The position numbers were made by a program, and so were the translations under genes. Below are positions 34,393 to 44,400 of a stretch of DNA of 64,000 nucleotides, one piece after another (the first letter of the stretch is position 1; each line of letters opens with the position of its first letter). The notes beneath the pieces were generated by a model. The model had not been told where the DNA came from and did no database searches. It saw only the letters and a list, made by a program, of their open reading frames with translations. This DNA comes from JBMOKU01 sp049324315. GTDB taxonomy: Bacteria; Bacillota; Clostridia; Peptostreptococcales; Thermotaleaceae. The stretch spans positions 1 to 64,000 of the forward strand of contig JBMOKU010000042.1 of NCBI GenBank assembly GCA_049324315.1, in the 5' to 3' direction.

Positions 34393-34520
34393 TTTTCCAC
34401 ATATTAAGAATAATTTATGTGGATAAGGTTGTGGATAATGTGGAAAACTCCGAGAAAAAAGCAATATAGTAAGAATAAATGTGGATAAATCTGTGAATCT
34501 GGTGATTAAACTGTGGACGA
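34393..34520. promoter_or_regulatory. Second DnaA-box cluster
   Basis: Perfect TGTGGATAA (TTATCCACA reverse) lies at 34418-34426, 34430-34438 and 34480-34488. TTTTCCACA is at 34393-34401, and near-matches TGTGGAAAA (34439-34447) and TGTGGACGA (34512-34520). Spacing is tight and mostly one orientation. Confidence 0.65.
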
Positions 34521-34585
34521 ATGGGTATAGATCACCCTTTTATGATGTATATGTTAATATTATGTAAAATATGAAAATAATTTAT

Positions 34586-34636
34586 ATGTAGAAGTATGCA
34601 AAATTTTAGATAATCGCATATTTCTACATTTTTTTT
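34586..34636 (+). terminator. Terminator-like hairpin in the FN3/RHS leader
   Basis: ATGTAGAAGTATGC / GCATATTTCTACAT (14-base stem with one G-T) then TTTTTTTT. No gene ends just before it, so it may end a leader RNA or a read-through transcript. Confidence 0.65.
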
Positions 34637-34761
34637 AGTCTTTTCTTACTATAATGATTATACTATATAAATTTGTCTAAGGATCTTGTCATATTTTAAG
34701 GCATGATGGGATGGAACGTATAAATGCCTTACTTTTCTAGATTTATTTCAAATTAATTTTT

Positions 34762-34784
34762 AAAGGAGGTTTTTGAATATGTAA
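34762..34784 (+). promoter_or_regulatory. Strong ribosome site followed by a start-stop codon pair
   Basis: AAAGGAGG (34762-34769), nine bases, then ATG TAA (34779-34784). It could be a minimal regulatory upstream frame, or the remnant of a deleted gene. Confidence 0.45.
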
Positions 34785-34857
34785 CATTTAAGTTCTGATA
34801 GTTTATACAAATTACTTTTGTTAGCTAACTGATGCTTGAGAAAAGGGGGAGAAAGTA

Positions 34858-37800
34858 TTGAAAATACAAGATTTTCAAATAAAAACGAAACAAATTCGAG
34901 GTAAGGGACAATTTGGGGAGGTGATACCAGTAAAAAATATAATGCTGATTTTAATTTTAATGATTGTATTCACTAATGCAGGCTACCTTAACATAGGATA
35001 TGCTGATGTATCATGGGAAGATCTAGGTGTTTTTTATAAGGGAGATACCTATAACTTCGATCAAACTAATTATGTTTATCGAGTACAAGATACGGCCTCG
35101 GGGCCAACAGTAACTATGGACGATTATGGCTGGGTACGAGGAATAGGTTTCCAAGGTAGTGGGTGGGTATATGTAACAAAATCAGGAAGCCAAACGATGA
35201 CGCGCTATGGACAAGGCGTTAGACTGCAAAGAGTAAAAGTAAGAGACAGTAATTGGGAGAATGTCGGAATTTTCAATAATGGAGATACTTATACTTTTGA
35301 CCAATCAAGATATCTATATCGAGCAGCTTTAAATGAGAGCTATTCTGTCATTTGGGAGCCTGGATATACAATAGGATGGAATAAATTTATCATTGGGGGC
35401 GCACATGGTTGGACTCAAATTACACTAGATGGGTCGGTAATGTTAAAGTACGATAATATTGTTTTACAGAGAAAAGCATTAAATACAGCACCTAATGTAA
35501 CGATAAATAGCCCTATAGAGAACAAGTATTATACTCAAAATGATAATAGCATTACCCCTTCCATTATAGTTTCAGATGAAGAGAATGCAAATTTAATATG
35601 CAAATACTATATTGATTCGGAAACAGCAGAAAGAGAAGTAAAAACCGTAACCAATACATCCACAGCAAAAACAGTCAATTTTAGCCCAATAAACATATCC
35701 TCATTAAGTGAGGGAAATCATGCGATGAGGTTTGAAGTTAATGATGGGCTGGAGGCTATTACCCTAGTTGTTAAATTTATAGTAGATAAACCGCCTATCT
35801 TGGGATCAGTAAATGTTAGCTCTTCTACCACCGAAATAACGGTAACAGGTTCTGCTACAGATAGTTTCTTAGGTCTGAATGTCACCCCATATCGATACAC
35901 GGTAGGATCAAATATCAGTGCATGGCTTACCAATGCATCTTATACGCAGAGATATTTAACACCAAATACAGCCTATACTGTAAAATTCGAAGCCAGAGAT
36001 ACTATGGGAAATATCGCTTCTAGGACTCAATTTGTCTATACAAAGGCCGAAATACCGAGGATTAACATTGAAAACCCAACATCCTATACATTGGATATTA
36101 AAATCAGTGACAATAATCCGATGAATACTGTATATCAAATTATAAATACAGCTAACAATAAATATTTGACACCCTTTGGGGAGGAAACATCCATTCCCAC
36201 ATGGATACAGCCCAATAACAGAATGCTAACGGCAAGGAACTTAGTACCTCAAACTGCCTATTCATACAAAGTACAGGCGAAGAATGAGGTAGGGGCCGTA
36301 TCGGGATTTAGCAGTCCAGCTACAGGCACGACACTGGCAACACCGCCGCCAAAGGTAGGGGAATTGACAGCGACAGCTGACATGAACAGCATCACCATAT
36401 ACTGGCCTCTTGTGGATTATGCCACTTCCTATGAGATAGAAGGAGATGGCGTCATCCTTGGCAGCGTACAGGGGACAAGCTTCACCCATACGGGACTCAT
36501 AACCAATACAGAGCATACCTATAGGGTGCGGGGGAAAAATGGAACGGTGGCTGGTCCATGGAGTGATCCCATCAGCAAATCAACCCTTCCGCCAATTCCA
36601 GTAGCACCTACAAACATCAATTCCCTGGCAACCAGAAATACCATCACGGTAACATGGAACTCCGTCAATGGTGCTACGGCCTATGATATTGAGGTAGACG
36701 GAAATATCATATCCAATGGTAACAGTACCAACTACGTACATTCTGGGCTGATACCTAATACCAATCATACCTACAGGATAAGGAGCATCAATCCTGCAGG
36801 AAAAAGTGGATGGAGTGACATGATAACCGTTATAACACAGGATCAGGAGCTGCCTGTTCCGCAAAATATTGTGGTAGAGCCCTACAAAACAAAAGTTAGA
36901 ATGGTTTGGGATATGATCCCCGGATTAACCTACCAACTTGAAGTAGATGGAAACTTAAAAAGCTTAGGATCCGTATCAGAATACATTCATGATAATTTGC
37001 TGCCGGATACGGAACATTCCTATAGAGTGAGATCGGTAAAAGATGGCAGCTACAGTGACTGGAGCCGTCTGATTGTTGTTAGAACAAAAGCAGATATTTT
37101 TACAGTTCCTACAAATGTTCAAGGTGATGCGGATGACACAAAAATCACTGTATCCTGGGAAGCAGTGACAGATGCTGATGGATACGATATAGACGTAGAT
37201 GGCACGATCATTGACAATGGAAACAATACATCTTTTGTCCATGAAGGGCTTGATCCTGGTTCCAGCCATACCTATAAGGTAAGGGCAAGAAACGGCAGTG
37301 ACGTTAGTCAGTGGAGCGAGCCCATAACGGTTGCTACCTATACTTTGCCGAAGCCCGGAAATATAACAACAACGGCTACAGAAACAGAAATAACGGTTTC
37401 ATGGAGCAGCGTGATGGGTGCTGAAAGCTATGAAATGAAGGTGGATGGAAATAGCATCAAAAACATCACAGGTACCACCTATACAATTACTGGTTTGCTA
37501 AAAGGTACCCAGCACACCATAAGTATTAGAGCGGTAAACACCCAGGGAACCAGCGGATTTAGCACACCTCTTATTGTCCTAACAGCTGGAGAAGGAAGCA
37601 AGATTCCCCAAAACATAGGTGCTATTACAACGAAAGATCAAATTGCATTGATATGGGAGGAAATCAATGGTGCAGATGGCTACGAAGTAAGAGTGGGTGA
37701 GCAAATCTTTACTGAAATAACGAATAATACCTACGTACATAAGGACCTTACACCCGATACGGCGTATACGTACATGGTAAGGATAACAACAGCAGAAGGT

Positions 37801-38436
37801 TCCGGTCAATGGAGTGAGGCCATGACGATTAAAACCATGTCGCAGGCTCCTGGCATTCCAGGAAATCTGTCTGCGGTAGCATCTACATCAACGATATTGT
37901 TAACATGGGACAGTGTAACGGATGCAGAAGAGTATGAACTTAAGATTGGGAATGACATCATCAGCACAGGCGTATCCGCAAAATACCTCCATACTGGACT
38001 TGTACCAAATACAGAGTATACGTATGCTGTAAGAAGTAAAAATAATACCGATGTTAGTCCATGGAGTGAACCAATTACCGCAGTAACCAACAGTTCTTCA
38101 CAGGAATTTAGAGTATCAGGTGCGATAGGAGAAGAAAGAGATTTAGTCATAACTGCTTCAAATATCGCAAGTTTCCAAGGCTATGTGTTTACCCTTATGT
38201 ATAATCCGGATGAAGTGGAACTTGTAGATTTATCTAGTCTTACAGCTAAAATGGATGTGACGACCGGAAATATTGTCGGAACGGATATAGAAATCATTCA
38301 AAATCAACCGGGAATACTGCAGTTTAAGAAACTAACCAGCATACCCCAGGGACAGGCCTATTCCGGTGTGATTAACAGTGCGCGATTCAAATTGAAAACG
38401 GCAAATGAAGTGGTTATAACCTATACCACAAATTAG
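34858..38436 (+). CDS. Secreted multi-FN3 protein with cohesin-like C-terminus
   Basis: This 1192-residue protein has an unusually late hydrophobic signal segment (NIMLILILMIVFTNAGYLNI, about 29-48). Two copies of a roughly 75-residue unit follow (VSWEDLGVFYKGDTYNFDQ; SNWENVGIFNNGDTYTFDQ), then two divergent and seven clear fibronectin type III domains (about 495-1080). The last about 100 residues resemble a cohesin fold (ITASNIASFQGYVFTLMYNP with DEVELVDL after it). TTG 34858 fits the AGGGGGAG site. It ends 15 bases before the RHS toxin gene, so an exported partner, anchor or delivery scaffold for that toxin is inferred. Confidence 0.8.
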   Translation: MKIQDFQIKTKQIRGKGQFGEVIPVKNIMLILILMIVFTNAGYLNIGYADVSWEDLGVFYKGDTYNFDQTNYVYRVQDTASGPTVTMDDYGWVRGIGFQGSGWVYVTKSGSQTMTRYGQGVRLQRVKVRDSNWENVGIFNNGDTYTFDQSRYLYRAALNESYSVIWEPGYTIGWNKFIIGGAHGWTQITLDGSVMLKYDNIVLQRKALNTAPNVTINSPIENKYYTQNDNSITPSIIVSDEENANLICKYYIDSETAEREVKTVTNTSTAKTVNFSPINISSLSEGNHAMRFEVNDGLEAITLVVKFIVDKPPILGSVNVSSSTTEITVTGSATDSFLGLNVTPYRYTVGSNISAWLTNASYTQRYLTPNTAYTVKFEARDTMGNIASRTQFVYTKAEIPRINIENPTSYTLDIKISDNNPMNTVYQIINTANNKYLTPFGEETSIPTWIQPNNRMLTARNLVPQTAYSYKVQAKNEVGAVSGFSSPATGTTLATPPPKVGELTATADMNSITIYWPLVDYATSYEIEGDGVILGSVQGTSFTHTGLITNTEHTYRVRGKNGTVAGPWSDPISKSTLPPIPVAPTNINSLATRNTITVTWNSVNGATAYDIEVDGNIISNGNSTNYVHSGLIPNTNHTYRIRSINPAGKSGWSDMITVITQDQELPVPQNIVVEPYKTKVRMVWDMIPGLTYQLEVDGNLKSLGSVSEYIHDNLLPDTEHSYRVRSVKDGSYSDWSRLIVVRTKADIFTVPTNVQGDADDTKITVSWEAVTDADGYDIDVDGTIIDNGNNTSFVHEGLDPGSSHTYKVRARNGSDVSQWSEPITVATYTLPKPGNITTTATETEITVSWSSVMGAESYEMKVDGNSIKNITGTTYTITGLLKGTQHTISIRAVNTQGTSGFSTPLIVLTAGEGSKIPQNIGAITTKDQIALIWEEINGADGYEVRVGEQIFTEITNNTYVHKDLTPDTAYTYMVRITTAEGSGQWSEAMTIKTMSQAPGIPGNLSAVASTSTILLTWDSVTDAEEYELKIGNDIISTGVSAKYLHTGLVPNTEYTYAVRSKNNTDVSPWSEPITAVTNSSSQEFRVSGAIGEERDLVITASNIASFQGYVFTLMYNPDEVELVDLSSLTAKMDVTTGNIVGTDIEIIQNQPGILQFKKLTSIPQGQAYSGVINSARFKLKTANEVVITYTTN

Positions 38437-38451
38437 CAGAAGGGGGATACT

Positions 38452-41400
38452 ATGAAAAGGAAATATGTATATGTTGCCAGGGCACTTCTATGCCTGATCA
38501 TCCTTACAAATATCCTGACTGCGGACACTGCAATGGCCATAACTGAATCAGATATATTCAATGGGATGGGAAAGTTGTTTAGCAAAAGCATAAACAGCAA
38601 AAAGAACAAAAACCAAGAGATCGTATTAAATGAAGTGTATGGAGAAAATGAAGAGATCGACCTTTTTACAGACATACCGCAAGATACTGTAACTGATGCG
38701 GTATATAATCATAAAAATCAAATCATTGTTAAATATAAAGACCCTGAAAAAACAGATGTAAAACTAATGGGGAATCTACTTCCTAAAAAAATTGAGTCAA
38801 ATAATGCAGAAAAGAATCACCAGCAACTGTTACAGAAGGTAGACACATTAAAAAAGAATATTAAAAATGAGCTAAAGCTGAATAAGCTTGAGACAAAGGA
38901 TCATTTCAAATTTCTAAATATGGATGTTTTAGAAACCGAAGAAAAAGATATTTATAAACTAGCGGAAGAATTAAAAGAATCACCGGATGTAGAATATGTA
39001 CAGCCAAACTATGAGCTTACTATTCTAGCAACACCCACAGATCCTCTGTTTGACCAGCAGTGGGGATTATACAACACCGGTCAGGAAGCAGGGGGAGAAG
39101 TCGGACGACAAGGCGTAGATATCAATATCCAGCCGGCGTGGGATCTGACGAAAGGTAGTCAAGCGGTCATCGTTGGGGTCCTTGACTCCGGAATAGATAT
39201 TAATCATGAAGATCTGAAAGGAAATATATATCATAATCCATTAGAGATTGCTGGAAATGGGATTGATGATGATCAAAATGGCTATATCGACGATGTAAAC
39301 GGATGGGACTTTTTCAATAATGATAATACGATCTATGATGGTGTTAACTTCGATATGCATGGTACGGCTGTGGCAGGGGTTATCGGAGCTGCATCCAATG
39401 ATAAGGGAATCACAGGGGTAGCTCCTAATGTTAAAATCATGCCGCTGAAGTTTATCCACGGCACCACCGGGTATACTGCTGATGCTATTAAGGCCATTGA
39501 ATATGCCATGTTGAGGGGTGTAAAAATCATCAACTGCAGCTTTGGAGGATCGGATAACAACTATGCTTTGAAGGATTCTATGGAAAACAGCGGCATCCTA
39601 TTTATCGCTGCGGCAGGGAACAGGGGCGGCAATACCATGACCCATCCCACCTATCCCGCTTGCTTTCCTCTTCCCAATATAATAGGCGTTGCATCCATCG
39701 ATAATAAAGGGGTAAGAAGCACATTCTCCGGCTATGGTCCCTACATCGATATCGCTGCACCAGGGGAACAAATCATGACAACCATGCCGGAAAACAAATA
39801 TGATCTATTTACTGGGACATCAGCCAGTACACCCCATGTAACAGGTGTGGTCGCTCTATTGAAAAGCTATGAGCCAAATTTAAACTATACACAAATAACA
39901 GATAGGATTATGACTAATGCCGTAGTCTGCAATACCCTGCAGGGAAAACTAACTTCAAATGGCAGAGTAGATGCCTATGCAGTTTTATCAAATATCAAGC
40001 CCCAGCCCGACACTTATGTTGACCCGGAAGGGGATCCATTGGATCCGGGTGATAATGAGTTTAACAATGATTCATGGTATACCATGGATCAGCTTGCCAA
40101 AATCAAGGAACAGATTCACTATGGTCAAAGTGGTGTGAACCCTGCAACAGGTAACTACTCCATGACAGTAAATGATATGAATCTGGACGCACCGGGATTT
40201 CAAATCAATATCAGCAGGACCTATAATGCAAAGAACTACGAAAAAGGCTTATTAGGTAAGGGATGGACCTTTGGCTTTGAAGGCAGCATATATGGAGAGA
40301 ACAATATCATGGTCATACTTCCCAATGGCGGCGTACAGATGTTTAAAAAGCTGGTGGATGGTTCCTACAGGGCAGAAGACAATCGAAGCGTATTTAAGAA
40401 AAACGAGGATAATACCTATACGCTTATTACGAAGGATCAATATACCTATCATTTTAATAAGGATAGACTACTGACGAGGATGATGGACCCCAGAGGTAAT
40501 GAAGTGAGTATCGAAACAGATAGCAACGGAAAAATTACAAAGGTAACAGATCAGGTAGGGAGAGCCTATCAATTAACCTATAACAGTAGTAATTTGATAG
40601 AAGAAATTACTGATCCGTTAGGAAGAAAAGTAATCTATAAATATCAAAACAATCTGCTTACAGAAGTAACAGATCCCATGGGAATCACGATGAAGTATGT
40701 TTATGACAGCCATGGGTATTTATCGGAAGTGAAAAACCATAACAATATAGTTATCCAAAAGCTTACCTACAACCATACGACAGGTTATGATCAGGGTAAG
40801 GTCATTCAAGCTGTGGATGCCTATGGTAGTGTTACCAAGTATACCTATGATACCACAAACAAGAAGACCACCATTGTAGAAAACAACAGCGACAGAATAT
40901 GGACCTATTGGTACGATGAGAGCAACTACATCACGAAGCAGCAGAACCCAGAAGGCCGTGAAAAAGAAATCCACTATTATCTGACATCAGGTGAGAACAA
41001 ATTTGGCGATATCGAATATGAAATTGACGAATATGGAAATAAAACATCCTATGAAATTGATGGTAGAGGCAATGTAACGAGAATAACTTTTCCAGATGGA
41101 AGCACGAAGACAATGGCATATGACGAAAAGAATAACCTTATCAAAGAAACAGATCAGGAAGATAAGGTAACCTACTATATTTATGATGAAAGCAAAGTCT
41201 ATCTACTGAAAGTATTGAGATCCTTCATCGGCAGTGATGAAGCACTGGATGGAACGATAACACCGCAAAGCTATACGGTGGCCAGTTATGTATATAGTGA
41301 TGCGGAGGAGCCCTTCAGTCTCAGCCAAATGTTTCCCGGACTCACCACAAGTCTTGAAAATGTGACAGTTGTTGAACAGGTCTACGAAGAGAATGTGGAA

Positions 41401-44400
41401 GACAGCGTATCTGAACTCACGGCTTTGAGTGTAGAAAATGTAAACATAGAGGATTTGATCAATCCCGATAATTTTGCCATAACAACCTATGCGTATTATA
41501 CTGATGCCGAGAGTCAGGCCAAGGGCTGGACTGCTAAAGGGCTGCTAAAGAGTGAAACGGACCCTGAGAACAATACGATAACATATTCCTATGATTCATA
41601 TGGAAACATTGCGTCCATAGAAGATGCCGAAGGGTATATAACAACCTTTGACTACAATATTATTGGGTGGAAGCTGGAACAAAAAACACCTGAAGGGTAC
41701 ATCACCAGCTACAAATATAATAAAAATGGCCAACTAATAAAGGTCACTGAACATGAAAGTGAAACAAAACGGATTGTATACGATTTGTTGGGAAGAAAGG
41801 TAAAGGAAATACGGCCCAATCAGTATAAAGCCGAAGATGATGACGAAGTAAACGGTACGTATGCCGGGGATTATGGCAGAAGATACGAATATTATGATAA
41901 TGGACTTCTTAAGGCTGAAGTCGATCCTATGGATAACAGGACGGAGTACACCTACGATGTATATGGAAACATCAAAACCAAAACACTGCCTTCCGGTGGT
42001 ATATACCAATATACCTATGATAAATTAGACAGGGTGATTAAGGTTCAATTCAAGGAAGAAGCTGTCGGAGGAACGACAACACTGGAGGAATACGAATATC
42101 TGAAGACATTTGACAACAAGAAGCAGGCAAAGCATACGGTGTATCTAAACCACAAGGATCAGGCAGTCACCAGTACAATCTATGATTATAGGGATAACAT
42201 TACGTTAATTGAATATCCTGACAGTACCGCTGAAAGCTTTGAGTACTTCTTAAACGGAAAACTCAAGACGAAAAAATTTAAAAACGGAAGCACAGCCTAT
42301 TATACCTATGATCCGTTAGATCGTCTGGTAAAAGAGCATATTCCACTAGATGATAGTAATGGAAGTGTTCTTTATACATACAAAGCCTATACCTATGACA
42401 GAGCAGGAAGAAAGACTGCGGAAAAAGTAGGTGTTGATGGTGTGCTTCTTGATCAAGAGCCTGAAGATTTTATTTCAATTCATTATGGCTATGACAAAAA
42501 CGGTAAAGTAAAAGAAGTCCAGAGAAGCAGTGGTGGCAGAATTCTGTATATATACGATGGAGACGGCAACCAGACACAAAAGGAAGAGTATTTGGATAAT
42601 CAGAGCAAAAAAATTACAGTTTATACGTATAACCATCGAAATCAGATAAAAACAGAGATCGTACAGGCCCGTTCCGGAGACATTTATGGAAATGACTTCG
42701 GAGCTGTGGAAGCTCTGCCGTTAACGACCAACTATACCTATGATAAAAACGGAAATCTAGAAGAAGTTATCAATGCGGAAGGCATCAAGACAACCTACGA
42801 ATACGATTTCAATAACAATCAAACGAAGATTATCAGCTATACAGAGGATGCAGGCGGAAATCCTGCAGCCATTGTAAAAGAGACAATCTTTAATTTCCAG
42901 GGACTGCCTGTAAAAGTCATTGATCTCAATGGAAACATAACGGAAAATGAGTATGACAAAAGAGGGTTCCTCATAAGGACAAAGCAGCCGCTGGGTGCTG
43001 TAACCTACTATCAATATGACTTGGCAGGACGAAAGATCGGCGAAGTAACACCTCAAAACTATATAGATGGTGTGGAAGTCGACCAAATGAACCGTATGGT
43101 GTTTACCTATGATCAGATGGATAGGTTAAAGACGAAGGAATACTATTATAAGGATCAAAATAACCAGTGGCAGCGTATCGTATCCAAGACCGTGCAGTAC
43201 AATAGTATGGGTCAAGTTACCAAAGAAGCAGATGCCTTGGGATATAAAAACGGTTATGGTACCTTCATGACCTACGACTTGGCAGGAAACTTAAAAACCG
43301 TCCTTAATCCTGTATCAAAGGACAGGAACAAACCTTTTAGTGCTAAGTATGAATATGATGCGTTAGGAAGAAAAACATCCGAAATAAACGGTGGGGGTGT
43401 CATCATAAACTATGAATATGATGATGACGGCAATATCCTACAGATAACGAGACAAAGAAACAATGCAGCAGAAGCAATCACCCTGGAGGAAAACACCTAC
43501 GATTATTTGGGTAATAGGCTTACCCAGAAGGATGCTAATAGAAACATTACCGTCTATACCTACAATGTCTTCGGCAGCGTGAGCAGTATCGAATACCCCC
43601 ATGACAGTACGATTGGGCTGTACAAAGAAAATTACCAGTATGACCGGATGGGACGACTGATCAGCATCAAGGATAACTTGGGGAAAGAAACAACCAATGC
43701 CTACGACGGACTGGGAAGAATTGTTTCAAAGATCGATAAAGGATCAAGCCAAGAGAGCGACATCGCCATTCACTTTACCTATGACAATAACGGAAATAAG
43801 ACCAGTGAAACGGATGGCAACGGTCATGTGCGGACATATACCTATGACCAACTGAACCGTCTGAAATCAGAATCTTTTACAACGGTAAGTATTCCGAAGA
43901 CAACACAATATGATTATGACCTGAATGGCAATATTATCTGTACAACAGACTGGCTGGGGAACCAATACACCAAAACCTATGATCCGCTGGATCGACTGAT
44001 CGAAGAAAAGGACTCATACGGAAAGACCATACAAAAACTGACCTATAACGATAACCATCTGCAGATAGAGTCCATAGATGCTCTGGAAAATACGACAGAA
44101 TACCAGTATGACAAAAACAACAGACTGATTTACACCATCGATCCATTAAGTAAAATCGAAGGCATCTCCTATGATGATGTGGGCAATGTGGCGGCCAAGA
44201 CAGACAAGAAAAACAGAACCACATCCTATGCTTACGATGAGAGCAACAACCTGATGGAAGTATCCGCTCCTGACGGAAGCAAGACAAAATACGGCTATGA
44301 CCTAAATGGCAACCTCATAGAAAAGACCGATGGCAACGACAATACTGTAAGGTATGAATACAACAGCCGAAATCTACAGATCAAAGAAATCCTTCATGGA

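Larger units (their letters stand above)
34106..34857. other. Long gene-free leader upstream of the FN3/RHS operon
   Basis: In order it holds two family E hairpins, family D copy 4, a DnaA-box cluster, a terminator-like hairpin (34586-34636), AT-rich sequence with a TATAAT-like word near 34656, and an isolated strong ribosome site followed by ATG-TAA (34762-34784). A frame at 34217-34426 reads through repeat D and is not accepted as a gene. Confidence 0.6.

Noticed and set aside
43934..44287. 117-codon antisense frame inside the RHS gene
   Set aside because: Cys/His/Arg-rich shadow of the YD-repeat coding strand; no start signals.
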